Source: UPXZ01 sp049840795
GTDB lineage: Bacteria > Bacteroidota > Bacteroidia > Bacteroidales > Paludibacteraceae
DNA length: 64,000 nucleotides
Direction of reading: 5' to 3'
NCBI GenBank assembly: GCA_049840795.1
Contig: JASGJK010000036.1
Span: 47,063-111,062 of the forward strand
The notes below the pieces were generated by a model. It had not been told where the DNA came from. It saw only the letters and a list, made by a program, of their open reading frames with translations, and made no database searches. The translations under genes were made by a program, and so were the position numbers. Positions 20,012-30,618 of this stretch are shown in pieces. The number at the start of each line of letters is the position of its first letter. Position 1 is the stretch's first letter.

Positions 20012-21622
20012 TTATTTGAAAGGCATTATATCGGATCCTCCGCCTGAGCCTTCTTGTCTGTAATTAGGAGATAAACCGGCTGCAATTACTTCAGCAGGAA
20101 TTTGTATCGCTCTACGTGGATCATCCCACTTAAGTACATCCACCTTATCTTTCCCAATTTTATGGGTAATTTCTATGCCATAACGTTTAAGATCAAACCA
20201 TCTCATACCGGTATGAATGCTTTGTAAACGGCGGAAATGTAAAACGCAATCAATTATCGGCTTTTGACTATCACTGACTGTGAAATCTAGCGATAACAAA
20301 GAAGTATTAAAGGTTTTTACAAAAAGTGGTTTGCTGGCGGTGTAAAAACTTTTTATAACGCTTTCCGATAAATCGGTATATTTATAACCGGTTCTTTTTC
20401 TTGAATCGTCAAATGTTTTTAAATCTGCAACAGCATCACTGATTTTATTTAAATAGACATAAGCTTCGGCACGACATAGCAACGTTTCTTCGGCAGTAAA
20501 TTCAGTTCTAACTACGTGACCGTATCCAATGCCGGCAATTTTATCCGTATATTCAAAAAATTCGTAACATTGTGGTAGAAAGAATAAGCCATATTCTTGA
20601 GAGCCTCTGATGTAAAGGCGTCCGTTATAACAAGGATTGAAGTTATATCCCGTCCAAGTTGGTCCTGATCCGTAAATAGTGCCGTCAGCAGCGTCTCTGT
20701 TACACGCATAACGCGTGTTCATCATTCTCGATGCCCATGACGAAGTGGCTATGAGAAGAAAATTATTAGGTAATGATACATCTACCCATCCATACCCTAA
20801 TACGGTGGAGGTGGCTTGGTCGGTATTCCAAAATGTGCTCATATAACTGGCAGGGTTACTCCCTAAAGCGCTCGAAGCATATTCTACAACTTTGTTGTAT
20901 TGGCGTTTGAAAAGATAGAAACGAACTGCAAATGCTTCAGCGGCTTGTTTGTTGAAGTGGTATCTCGGAACTTCATAATTAGCGCTACTTATTAATGCTA
21001 AACCGGCAAGTAAATCTTTCTCAATTTTATTATAAGTGTCACTTACTGTTGACCTATTATATTTAACCAATACTTTTGTTTCCAAATCAGTCATATAAGG
21101 CACACCCGAATCATTCTTGCTTAATTCATCATTTTTGTATGTTTGGCAAAATTCATTTACTAAAATGAAGTGATGATAAGCTCTGATTAAAAGGGCTTCA
21201 GCTTTTTGACCTACAACTTCGGAACCTCGCCCTTGATCCTCAAAATTTTTAACTGCTTCCAACGCTTGATTTGCAACAGAAATAGCATAATAACAACCAC
21301 TCCAAATAGCCGAAGGTGAATCTTGTTCTGTGGATGAAACGGCTGGTTCCCAAGCAAAAATTTCATCATGCATTTTATCGAAAGAACTTAAATTGTAATA
21401 AGCTCCGTTTTCTTCGCTCGGAGAATTATTATCGACCATATTATCGCTACTGAGTTCGTTTATCACAGCATAATTTCCATCAGAATATCCGCTTATCAAA
21501 AGTTTGCTGATTTTTTCCGGAGTATCTATCTCTACGCGGCTATCTGGCGATTTGTCTAAAAAATCATCGCATGAAAAGAATGCTAATGACAAAAGAATAA
21601 ATATATATATCGTTTTTTTCAT
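20012..21622 (-). CDS. susD: RagB/SusD family nutrient uptake lipoprotein
   Basis: 536 aa. Lipobox LAFFSC at residue 18, then DDFLDKSPDSRVEIDTPEKI, the typical SusD N-terminus. Family features include a TPR-rich core and the C-terminal RRLQSIHTGMRWFDLKRYGIEITHKIGKD segment region that ends with IQIPAEVIAAGLSPNYRQ. SusD forms the surface lid over the SusC channel and captures substrate. It begins 18 bp after susC ends. The context (three secreted M6 proteases, a HExxH lipoprotein, no glycoside hydrolases) points to peptide or protein substrates rather than glycans. Confidence 0.93.
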   Translation of the reverse strand: MKKTIYIFILLSLAFFSCDDFLDKSPDSRVEIDTPEKISKLLISGYSDGNYAVINELSSDNMVDNNSPSEENGAYYNLSSFDKMHDEIFAWEPAVSSTEQDSPSAIWSGCYYAISVANQALEAVKNFEDQGRGSEVVGQKAEALLIRAYHHFILVNEFCQTYKNDELSKNDSGVPYMTDLETKVLVKYNRSTVSDTYNKIEKDLLAGLALISSANYEVPRYHFNKQAAEAFAVRFYLFKRQYNKVVEYASSALGSNPASYMSTFWNTDQATSTVLGYGWVDVSLPNNFLLIATSSWASRMMNTRYACNRDAADGTIYGSGPTWTGYNFNPCYNGRLYIRGSQEYGLFFLPQCYEFFEYTDKIAGIGYGHVVRTEFTAEETLLCRAEAYVYLNKISDAVADLKTFDDSRKRTGYKYTDLSESVIKSFYTASKPLFVKTFNTSLLSLDFTVSDSQKPIIDCVLHFRRLQSIHTGMRWFDLKRYGIEITHKIGKDKVDVLKWDDPRRAIQIPAEVIAAGLSPNYRQEGSGGGSDIMPFK

Positions 21623-21640
21623 ACTGTTTATTTATTTTTA

Positions 21641-24600
21641 TTAAATCCCTATTCTTAATGTTAATGTATATTGTTTGGCTATTGGAGAAGCCACCCCGCC
21701 ACTATTGACAAATTCAGGATCTTGCCCGTTCAACTTTTTATCTGCATAAAGTAGAAATAAGTTTGTTCCTTGTACTTTTAACTGGGCATCACTGATTTTT
21801 AACGAAGAAATTAGTTTCTTTGGAAAATCATAGGCTAAAGATATTTCTTTCATACGAATAAAGCCTCCGTCTGCAATTCGTGCTGATGAATAGTTGTAAG
21901 CATTGTATGCAGTACTTAAATAATAGCTTCCGTATGATTCATATTGTCTTGTGCTCGCAATTACTGGTATGTCAGTATAGTTTTCATCACCTGGAAGTGT
22001 CCACCGGTTTTTAAACTCTTTAGGCATTGACGACATATCTGTATATCTTGCTCTGAATACGGGATCTAATCTTACTTTGTTGCCAAATGAATACGTTATA
22101 AATACATTTAAACGAAAATTTTTATAATGTAATAAATTGCCAAGACCTCCTGTCAACGTTGGGTCGGTTGGCCCTTCATATTTTAAGAATCCCAATTTTT
22201 CAAATTCCTGAAAATTTACATCGGTGACAGTAACTTCTCCGTTTTGATTTAAGAATGTTGGAAGCCCTTCTTCATTCAAACCTAAGAAAGGAATTGAAAA
22301 TAAGGCTCTTACCGGATAACCCTCCATTGTATATCCAGATCCACTTACTAATTGAATAACGTTTGAACGAGATTGAAGGCTTGTAATTTCGCTATGCGTT
22401 TTTGACAGTGTAAAATCAGTATTCCACGAAAAATCTTTGTTTTCTATGTTTTTTGTTGAAATTGTAAGTTCAAATCCTCCTGTTTTCATCGATGCCACAT
22501 TTGCATATTTTGCAATTTGTCCTCCAACTCCTTGGGTATAAATTTGACCAATTAAATCATAATTATCTCTGAAATATATCTCTGGTGAGATATTGATTCT
22601 GTTATTTAAAAAACCTATATCTACTCCAAGATTAAACTCTAATTTTTTTTCATAAGTAAGTTCGCTGTTTCCAATTTGATCTTCTTTATATCCAACTTCT
22701 TTTGTTTCTGAAGTAGGACGCCAAGGAGAATAGGAGAGGAAAATAGGCTCTGCATTAGACACCCAAGCTGGTCCACGATCAGCGGTTAAACTATACGATG
22801 TTTTAAGTGTAAGGTGAGATATTGCGGGTTTGAGCTTTTCAAAGAATTTTTCTTCATGGGCATTCCAAGCTAAACCGATATTCCACGTTGGCAACCATCG
22901 TGACTGTCTTGATTTACCTAATTTATTGGTACCTTCATAACGTCCTGTCAGGTTGAGTGTATATTTGCCTTCATATGAGAATGTTCCTGAGGCAAAACCA
23001 GCCAAGCTTCTAACGTATGTCCATTGGTCATAGTAATATTGTGAATTTTCTTCTGCTTTTTGCTTAAATAATAGATAGCTCGTATTGGTTACATTTCCAC
23101 CATCCCATCCCCATAGTTCACTGTGGAGCGAATTACGATCAATTGAATTAGATTCGACACCTGCGAATAAACTTGTTATGAATTGTTGGTTGCCTCCAAA
23201 GGCGGTGTTATATGATGCAGTGCCGCGAAAATCAATTTGCCTAACACTATAATCATTTCTAAATTTAATACCTCCTTCAGGCAATATGGTTTCGGGCAGT
23301 GCGTTTTCTACGTCAGGATCTGTGTATAAAAAAGGATTTATATCTCTGATTGTGGCATTTTCAGGTGTAATACCCGCACGATAAGCCTGCGCCTGATTTG
23401 AATATGAAGTTATTATATGATCCTGAGTTGTTCCCTGATACCGAAATGCAGTCAACCCCGACAGTTCTAACCCTTTGATTGGTTTCCAGTTTAGCTCTCC
23501 CTGAAATTTAACATCTGCGATGTTCAAATCAATATAATTGTTTTCAAGTTCATTGAAAATATTAAATGAAGCATAATTTCTTGTATATGTTGCATCTGGA
23601 TCAAGGGTACGTGATGCATTCATCGCAAAACTAAAAGGGTTAATATCAAAGCTTCGTTTTACTTCACCCGTAACAACATCTACTCCCTGACTGAGCGACC
23701 CCGGAGCTTTTTGTTTTCGGTACGAACCAGATGTCAGTATGTTTATTGTTAAAGTTTTTGTTGCACTTATTGAAGCATTTGCATTGGCAGTGTAACGCTC
23801 TACATTACTTGAAAGAGTCCATCCCTCATCATTCATCGCAGATAACGACGCATAAAGACGGGCTTTTTCATTCCCGGTGCTTATGCTCAATGAGTGGTTG
23901 GATGTGAGATTATCTTTAAACAGCAGATCGAACCAATCTGTATTCCTAAATTCGGCTAATTGTAGATAGCCATTTTTTGAAGGCTCGGTATTTACTAATC
24001 CATAGGTGCCATTTGTAGTATTATAGGTGTCAATTAACTCATACATCTTCCCATAAATTCCTTTTGTAGTGGAAGATGCAAGCGTGGATAATTCAAGCCA
24101 GCCTTTTTGTTCCATTTCCTTGTAAATCCCCATTTGTTCCTGAGAATTGCTTATGTTAAATTGATTATAATTAGGTTTCATACGGGTGGTGAATTCACCG
24201 GTATAAGTAATTTTACTTACTCCGCTACGACCTTTTTTAGTAGTTACAACAACAACTCCAGCCATAGCTCTCGCACCGTAAATGGAAGTTGCAGAACCAT
24301 CTTTTAATATTTGGAAACTCTCAATGTCATCTGCGTTTAATCCTGCAATTGCTGATGAGATAAGTGTAACGGCATCTCCGGAAGATAATTGATCTGCTGA
24401 AACATCTACAACGTCTTCAATAACAACTCCATCCACGACCCAAAGAGGACGCGAACTTCCGTATATTGATGTTGCACCGCGAACACGAATTTTTGGAGCA
24501 GTTCCGAATGTTGCAGACACGCTTTGGACTGTTACACCGGCGGCTTTTCCTTCTAACGCTCTACTCACATCGGCGATACCGTCTAACTTGGCTTTATCTC

Positions 24601-24982
24601 CATCTAATTTTGTAGCAGATCCGGTAAACAGCCTTTTATCCATTTTTTGCATCCCGGTTACTACTACTTCTTGTAATTCCGTTGCGTCTGCAACTAATTC
24701 ATATTTTTTATCTGCAGTAAAGTTAGTCTCCAATTTTTTCATTCCTATATAGGTGATGATTATTTTTTTAGAAAGCCACTCTGAACTTAATTGAAATTTT
24801 CCATCAATGTTTGTGGGTGCTTTTACTTTTGGATTGTCTTTAACCGTAATCACTGCGCCAATAACCGGTTCACCGGCTTCATCAACTACAACACCAGTTG
24901 CAATCTTTCCCGATTGGGCAGATAGAAAAGATGCTGAAAGAACGAAAAAAGAAATTAATAATAAAAATTTTCTCATACACAT
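21641..24982 (-). CDS. susC: SusC/RagA family TonB-linked outer membrane transporter
   Basis: 1113 aa. Signal peptide (FLLLISFFVLSASFLSAQ). A carboxypeptidase-regulatory-like beta domain covers about residues 25-105 (GVVVDEAGEPVIGAVITV). The TonB-box-like EVVVTG lies near 130, followed by the plug (ALEGKAAGVTV, KIRVRGATSIYGSSRPLWVVDGV split over this region). The remaining 850 residues are beta-barrel and end in LTLRIGI with a terminal hydrophobic residue. It imports oligomers with SusD using TonB energy. The ATG at 24976 (MRKFLLL) is the more likely start than the codon two upstream. First gene of a five-gene operon closed by the hairpin at 15576. Confidence 0.94.
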   Translation of the reverse strand: MCMRKFLLLISFFVLSASFLSAQSGKIATGVVVDEAGEPVIGAVITVKDNPKVKAPTNIDGKFQLSSEWLSKKIIITYIGMKKLETNFTADKKYELVADATELQEVVVTGMQKMDKRLFTGSATKLDGDKAKLDGIADVSRALEGKAAGVTVQSVSATFGTAPKIRVRGATSIYGSSRPLWVVDGVVIEDVVDVSADQLSSGDAVTLISSAIAGLNADDIESFQILKDGSATSIYGARAMAGVVVVTTKKGRSGVSKITYTGEFTTRMKPNYNQFNISNSQEQMGIYKEMEQKGWLELSTLASSTTKGIYGKMYELIDTYNTTNGTYGLVNTEPSKNGYLQLAEFRNTDWFDLLFKDNLTSNHSLSISTGNEKARLYASLSAMNDEGWTLSSNVERYTANANASISATKTLTINILTSGSYRKQKAPGSLSQGVDVVTGEVKRSFDINPFSFAMNASRTLDPDATYTRNYASFNIFNELENNYIDLNIADVKFQGELNWKPIKGLELSGLTAFRYQGTTQDHIITSYSNQAQAYRAGITPENATIRDINPFLYTDPDVENALPETILPEGGIKFRNDYSVRQIDFRGTASYNTAFGGNQQFITSLFAGVESNSIDRNSLHSELWGWDGGNVTNTSYLLFKQKAEENSQYYYDQWTYVRSLAGFASGTFSYEGKYTLNLTGRYEGTNKLGKSRQSRWLPTWNIGLAWNAHEEKFFEKLKPAISHLTLKTSYSLTADRGPAWVSNAEPIFLSYSPWRPTSETKEVGYKEDQIGNSELTYEKKLEFNLGVDIGFLNNRINISPEIYFRDNYDLIGQIYTQGVGGQIAKYANVASMKTGGFELTISTKNIENKDFSWNTDFTLSKTHSEITSLQSRSNVIQLVSGSGYTMEGYPVRALFSIPFLGLNEEGLPTFLNQNGEVTVTDVNFQEFEKLGFLKYEGPTDPTLTGGLGNLLHYKNFRLNVFITYSFGNKVRLDPVFRARYTDMSSMPKEFKNRWTLPGDENYTDIPVIASTRQYESYGSYYLSTAYNAYNYSSARIADGGFIRMKEISLAYDFPKKLISSLKISDAQLKVQGTNLFLLYADKKLNGQDPEFVNSGGVASPIAKQYTLTLRIGI

Positions 24983-25546
24983 AATTTGTAGTTTATATCT
25001 CTCGATATTTTGATTAATATCTTAAATAAAAAATGAAACTTTTCAATCGTACTTAAATGCAAAATATAAATTCCGAAGTTTTTGATTTTTGGAAATGCGT
25101 ACAATGGAAAGCGTACAATAAAAGATGAAATTTAGCTATAACAATCAAGTAACTAATTGTATATATAGTGTAAAAATTAAATACTCATAGGCTTAATGGT
25201 AATAATGTTTGAGCTTTTTACTCATGTTGTTGTGCCTTTATGCTTTTATTTTTTTTGTTTGAATATCATTTTGTTATCAAAATGAACATTTGACTTGTTA
25301 TTTGTATTTTGCAAAAATATGTATTTTTTCCAAATAAAAATGTGAAAAATATGTTTTAAAACAGGTATTTAGTGATTATTAACAATTCGACGAAGTGTAT
25401 GTTATTTTATGATAAAAATAAGTTTTGTTTTTACATTGTTAATCTAAAATAGAAATACGAAACTCAACTTAAATGTATAAGTTGGCTTATTTGCTCCGTT
25501 TATTATCTGAAAATGGAAAGTTTTTATTTTGATAAAATTTTATGAA
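24983..25546. other. Long AT-rich intergenic region upstream of susC
   Basis: About 560 bases without a credible ORF. On the minus strand a perfect TAnnTTTG -7 element (TATTTTTG, 25312-25319) is present, and a near-consensus one lies at about 25060, 85 bases from the susC start. No long inverted repeat or leader ORF was found. Its size suggests room for a regulated susC promoter, but no operator could be identified. Confidence 0.45.
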
Positions 25547-27649
25547 CTACCACCTTACTTTAGCTCTTAATTTTTCAGATTGTATAATATAGATCTGGTT
25601 CTTGGGTAGCATATTTAGATTTACTATTTCATTATCAGCAACGATATTCATTATTCTTTGTCCTATAACATTATAAACAGAGATGTTTTTCTCTTTTTCA
25701 GGTAAAAATACCAGTAGATTGCCATTGTTATCGTTGATTACTCTTAAAGTTTTGTTAGACGAATACGGTAATGTGTGTACTGTTTTAGTTTCAGATGGAT
25801 CGGACAATTCATCAGAACCACTTTCGCCGGCTTGTACGTAAAATTTATAATCTCGATCTGAAACAAGATTGTAAATTGTATCAGATAGTTGTGTCGTTGC
25901 TTGTTTGTTTACAATTGTGTTGCCGTTATAATCGACTACGGTAACATAAAATTCATTTGCATATTGTGTTGTCGATTCCCACTTGATTACAAAACTTCTA
26001 TCGGTAATATCGGTGGCTTCAAAAACATCCGGAGGAGTAATATCGTCTGATCCGCCCATAAATTTAAATGAAATTACTCCATTATCTTCTTGAATTGAAG
26101 TTATGGGCTTTTGTATGTCGATTCCATTGCGTAATAACGGATTATAATTTGTGATGTTTGATGTCCCCGGAAATGGATCACCGGCTAACGTTTGATCATT
26201 CGCTATACCATCTGCTTCGATAATATCTACACCCATAGCAGTTGGGTCGTTATTGGACTCGTTATTTTTCCAATCGGTGGCGTTATAATTTACCCGTGTT
26301 ATTAGCAAACCGTGTCCGGGTAGGTAAGTATCCCAACCGGTTTTTTGCCTGTTTTCGAGAATAAAATACTCTGTGGGGCTGGGATTGGCTCCATTCAAAT
26401 TTGAATTACCATTTTGCGTAATCAAATAGGCTTTGTTGCTTGATGTGATGGAAGATAATACAACATTGCGGGGTGATTTGAGTTCAGTGGGTTTGAGCCA
26501 ACCCAAATAAAATCGCTCGTGTCCGGAATATGCAGGTGGCGTTTTACCTCCGTTTAGATAAGGTCCTCCATCCATAATATCCCAGTCTGAGAGTGTCTGA
26601 TGCTTTCCATTATTGGTAGCGTAAAAATCCACTAAGCCCAGTACGTGACCAAATTCATGGCAAAATGTTCCTATGCCGCACATATTGCTACCCGAGGTTC
26701 CTTTTAATTCCGACGTACAAGCGTAATCCATAAGCCTTTTCCCGCTGAAAGTTATCGACTCCAAACTCCCGCTGTAGTTACCATCGGTACCATACGTTAT
26801 TGTAGGGTAAACTCCCCAGCGGTGTGGCCAAATGGTATTGCTTGGAGCACCTTCGGCTTCGTTATAGCCGGCATAATATATAAATACATTATCTATATAG
26901 TTATCTTTATCGGTGTCGTATTTTGATAAATCAACTCCGTTTTTGGCTGCGAGCTCACAAGCGTCAATTACCATTTGTACCGGATTTTGGTCGTTACCAT
27001 AGCTGTCGTTTTTTCCGTAAGTACTATAAGCGCTTGAAAGTGTGTATGGTCCCACTATATCAAATTGAGGAATAAACGTTTGCATCGAATTATCTTTAAA
27101 ATAATCCCGAGCTGAACCTGTGCCTCCATTGGTGCTATATCCTTCTTGATTTAATAAATTTGTGAAGGCGGTTTTAGGGTCGTTTACAACAAATGAACGA
27201 TCTGAAAAATTAACAAGAATAACCAACGATGATGGTGTGCCGCTAACCGGAAATTTTGATGGTTTCATAATTTGAGATGACACCATTTGTTTTACTTTTT
27301 TTCGAAAATTTGAACTCTGCGAATGAACATCAGTGGATAAACTTTCAATAAATGCCGTTTCATCTAATGTCCGATATTTCTTATCAGTAGCTTTGATGTT
27401 TGTGCTGGTTAATTCTCCGTTGGTTTCAAACTTGGCGTAATTATATATTCCGTTTTCATTTTTAACAATAGGATATCCGTCTTCGGTGGTTTGATAATGA
27501 AAAAATTCATCACCTTTAAGTAAAATGGTGAGGTAACTGCCATCCGATTGCTGAATTTTTATAGGATAGGGGTAAGCCGGCACAGCCTTTAATTCAAAAA
27601 ATGAAATCAGTAAAATGCAAGAAATCAGTAATTTGGATGGCTTATTCAT
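25547..27649 (-). CDS. M6 family metalloprotease 3 with T9SS sorting domain
   Basis: 700 aa, intact. Signal peptide (LLISCILLISFFELKA), then VPAYPYPIKIQQSDGSY, as in the two paralogues. The zincin motif is HEFGHVLGLVDFYA, with His331 and Glu332; the residue after GL is V where the other copies have P. The Met-turn is DIMDGG. It is shorter than copies 1 and 2: one fibronectin-III domain (about 540-625) replaces their longer beta region. The C-terminus is a T9SS sorting domain (NVIGQRIMNIVADNEIVNL, ending AKVRW). Upstream of susC but separated from it by 560 bp, so it is probably a separate transcript. A perfect -7 element (TATATTTG) lies at 27814-27821. Confidence 0.9.
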   Translation of the reverse strand: MNKPSKLLISCILLISFFELKAVPAYPYPIKIQQSDGSYLTILLKGDEFFHYQTTEDGYPIVKNENGIYNYAKFETNGELTSTNIKATDKKYRTLDETAFIESLSTDVHSQSSNFRKKVKQMVSSQIMKPSKFPVSGTPSSLVILVNFSDRSFVVNDPKTAFTNLLNQEGYSTNGGTGSARDYFKDNSMQTFIPQFDIVGPYTLSSAYSTYGKNDSYGNDQNPVQMVIDACELAAKNGVDLSKYDTDKDNYIDNVFIYYAGYNEAEGAPSNTIWPHRWGVYPTITYGTDGNYSGSLESITFSGKRLMDYACTSELKGTSGSNMCGIGTFCHEFGHVLGLVDFYATNNGKHQTLSDWDIMDGGPYLNGGKTPPAYSGHERFYLGWLKPTELKSPRNVVLSSITSSNKAYLITQNGNSNLNGANPSPTEYFILENRQKTGWDTYLPGHGLLITRVNYNATDWKNNESNNDPTAMGVDIIEADGIANDQTLAGDPFPGTSNITNYNPLLRNGIDIQKPITSIQEDNGVISFKFMGGSDDITPPDVFEATDITDRSFVIKWESTTQYANEFYVTVVDYNGNTIVNKQATTQLSDTIYNLVSDRDYKFYVQAGESGSDELSDPSETKTVHTLPYSSNKTLRVINDNNGNLLVFLPEKEKNISVYNVIGQRIMNIVADNEIVNLNMLPKNQIYIIQSEKLRAKVRW

Positions 27650-27879
27650 ATCGAATTTATATTAAATTATTTTGAATATATAATAATTGAATTAACGGTG
27701 CAAATAGCAGAGAATTCTGCCATTTTATTTGTTTTATTATCGGAAAAAAATATATTTATCAGAGAGCGACTTCTGAATATAACAGATGTTACCTCCTTGA
27801 TTACTTTAGCATACAAATATAATGAAAATAATAATGAAATAGTTCATCATTCGCAATAAGAGGTTTCCGGTTGCGTTCT

Positions 27880-30399
27880 TCAATCAAATTCAACCACTGT
27901 AATTCCTGCACCACCAAATTGTATATGCTCATCACGAAAAGATTTTACCCCATATACAGATGATAAATATTGCCGAATGAGCTGACGTAAAACTCCCGTG
28001 CCTGTACCATGAAGGATTCTTACACTTGAAACGCCAACCATTTGAGCATCATCAATAAAATAAGTTACAGCCTGTAATGCCTCTTCACCACGCATACCAC
28101 GCACATCAATCTCCGATTTGAAAGTCAACTTTTTTTCCCTGACGTCGTCTGTCACCGTTTTACCCAAGTGCGAAAAGCGGTTTTCCTGCTTAAGCTGATT
28201 ATTGCTAATACGCTCTAATTTGCCAAGTTTCACAGTAGATTTTAATTGCCCAAAAGCAACAATTCCTTGATTTCCTTGTATTTCTAAAATTTCACCTACG
28301 GCATTTTGTCCTTTTAACCGTACTTGGTTCCCTGCTTTCAAGATTTCTTCCCTATCTTTCTCGGAAGCGTGAGTGGAAAAAACATTTGTTTTTTTACTTT
28401 TACAATCATTTTTTTTTGTCTTGCTCCGAGCAACATCTTCTTGTGATACATTTAAAGGATTGACGCTTGCTTTAAATGAATCTAAATTTTTTCGTATTTC
28501 GCGAGTTTTTTCTTTTTCAGCATTGGCTTCTTTTATTTGCCGAATAGTGTTTTCTATTTTTGCATTTGCTTCTTTTAGCAAATGTTCAGCATCGGCTTTT
28601 GCTTGTGTGATAATTTCTTTTTTAACTTTGTTGATATTACCGAGTTCGGTTTCGTATTTTCCCAATGTTTCATTCAGCCGCTTTTCTTTTTGGCGGATTT
28701 CCTGACGTTTGCGTTCCCAATAGCGCTTATCACGCACAATATCCTGAAGGTGTTTGTCATAATCTAAATGTTCTTGTCCCACTTTGTTGGCTGCATCATT
28801 GATTAAATCTTCAGGCAAACCTATTTTTCGGGCAATTTCAACAGCAAAAGAGCTTCCCGGATTTCCTATCTCCAACTGAAAAAGTGGCTGTAAATGCTGA
28901 CGATCATATAGCATTGCACCGTTGATTATACCTTCTGTGTCTTCTGCATAGTGTTTTAAGTTGGTATAATGCGTAGTGATAACACCAAACGTTTTATTTG
29001 CGTTGAATCGTTCTAATGTTGTTTCGGCGATGGCACCTCCGATTTGAGGTTCGGTACCTGTGCCAAATTCATCAATAAGTAATAACGTTTTTTCGTTACA
29101 GTTTTTGATGAAGAATTTCATATTCAACAGATGAGAACTATATGTAGAAAGATCGTTTTCGATGGATTGTTCGTCTCCAATATCAATAAATAACCGTTCG
29201 AAAATCCCCATACGACTATTTTCGTGAAGCGGAACCGGCAAGCCGCATTGCATCATGTATCGTAGCATTACCACTGTTTTGAGGCACACTGACTTCCCAC
29301 CGGCATTAGGTCCGGAAATAAGCAAAATCCGCTGTTGCGCATTTAATTTAATATCCAAAGGAACAACATCTTTATGCTGTTTTTTGAGTGCCAGATATAG
29401 CAATGGGTGAACTGCTTTTATCCAGTCTATTTCGCAGATATTGGTTATTTGCGGTTTGATAGCCTTAATCTCTGAGGCAAAGAGCGCTTTAGCTCTGAGA
29501 AAATCCATTTTTCCGAGAAAATATTGCGAAAAAACGATTTCTTCAAAATTGGGACGGAGATGATTGGTGATTTCGGTGAGAATGCGGATGATTTCTCTTC
29601 GTTCTTCGCTTTCTAACTCGCGTACCTTGTTATTGGCTTCCACCACTTGTTGTGGCTCGATGAATACGGTTTTTCCTGTGGCGGATTCATCGTGTACTAT
29701 CCCGTTGATTTTTCGTTTGAATGAAGGAGAAACGGGAATCACCAATCTGCCTTCTCGCATCGTTGGCGCAAGGTCTTTTTCAACATATCCGTCTGCCTGA
29801 GCTTGTTTTAAAATGCTCATCAATGTGCGTGAAATGCTGCTTTGAATTTGAATGATGTCTTTTCTGATATGCGCTAATTCGTGAGTGGCATTATCTTTTA
29901 TTTTCCCAAACTTATCTAAGATGCGATCAATACGTTTTGTTATTTCACCAAACGAACTAATATCCTCAATTGATTTATGAAGGTAGGGAAAGAGCGATAT
30001 GTCTTGTCGAGAAATAAAATTGGTCAAATTGGTAACAGCAATGATGGCGCGGTACAAGTCGAATAGTTCTGCTTCGTCCAAAAAAAGTCCTTCGATACGA
30101 ACACGGGCAAGCGCCGGACGAATATCGTAAAAATTACTGATGGGGACTTCGTCTGTTTCGGAGAAGAGTAACCTCGACATTTCGTCCGTTTCACTGATGT
30201 TTTTGATGATTTCTTCAAAATCGGACGAGAAAACCATTGATTCTACTTTTTCCGCACCAAGTGAACATAGGCATTTCCCAGTGAGTAGTTTGCGTATATC
30301 AGTAAACTGTATTTTATGTTCAAAAAATCTATCCTCAGCCCCTTTTACAGGAAGGGGAGTGATGATTGCAGCTATATTTTTTTGTTCAATATTATTCAT
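27880..30399 (-). CDS. mutS2: Endonuclease MutS2
   Basis: 839 aa, normal for the family. MutS-like core with ATPase motifs: Walker A GPNAGGKS near residue 360 and Walker B LLLIDEFGTGTEP near 435. A long coiled coil follows at about 520-640 (KRQEIRQKEKRLNETLGKYE). The C-terminal Smr nuclease domain has DVRGMRGEEAL and HGTGTGVLRQLI. MutS2 acts in suppression of recombination and, in some species, in rescue of collided ribosomes. The mismatch-recognition domain of MutS is absent, as expected. The short region 30400-30618 separates it from mazG. Confidence 0.95.
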   Translation of the reverse strand: MNNIEQKNIAAIITPLPVKGAEDRFFEHKIQFTDIRKLLTGKCLCSLGAEKVESMVFSSDFEEIIKNISETDEMSRLLFSETDEVPISNFYDIRPALARVRIEGLFLDEAELFDLYRAIIAVTNLTNFISRQDISLFPYLHKSIEDISSFGEITKRIDRILDKFGKIKDNATHELAHIRKDIIQIQSSISRTLMSILKQAQADGYVEKDLAPTMREGRLVIPVSPSFKRKINGIVHDESATGKTVFIEPQQVVEANNKVRELESEERREIIRILTEITNHLRPNFEEIVFSQYFLGKMDFLRAKALFASEIKAIKPQITNICEIDWIKAVHPLLYLALKKQHKDVVPLDIKLNAQQRILLISGPNAGGKSVCLKTVVMLRYMMQCGLPVPLHENSRMGIFERLFIDIGDEQSIENDLSTYSSHLLNMKFFIKNCNEKTLLLIDEFGTGTEPQIGGAIAETTLERFNANKTFGVITTHYTNLKHYAEDTEGIINGAMLYDRQHLQPLFQLEIGNPGSSFAVEIARKIGLPEDLINDAANKVGQEHLDYDKHLQDIVRDKRYWERKRQEIRQKEKRLNETLGKYETELGNINKVKKEIITQAKADAEHLLKEANAKIENTIRQIKEANAEKEKTREIRKNLDSFKASVNPLNVSQEDVARSKTKKNDCKSKKTNVFSTHASEKDREEILKAGNQVRLKGQNAVGEILEIQGNQGIVAFGQLKSTVKLGKLERISNNQLKQENRFSHLGKTVTDDVREKKLTFKSEIDVRGMRGEEALQAVTYFIDDAQMVGVSSVRILHGTGTGVLRQLIRQYLSSVYGVKSFRDEHIQFGGAGITVVEFD

Positions 30400-30618
30400 A
30401 AACGGTTTTCAAAGTCTTAATAAGCAAATTGACACTTGCCCGTCAAGGTTAGTAAGTTTTTTCAAATAACCTTTATTTTGACACGAGATAAATTAGTCAT
30501 CATTTACAACAAAAAGTCTTTCTTGGTACTGAACGAATGACACTGATTTTGAAAAATCCAAACTATTTTCTATTATCACGAACTTATTTCTATGTTATTT
30601 GCCAATAGGTTCATTAAT

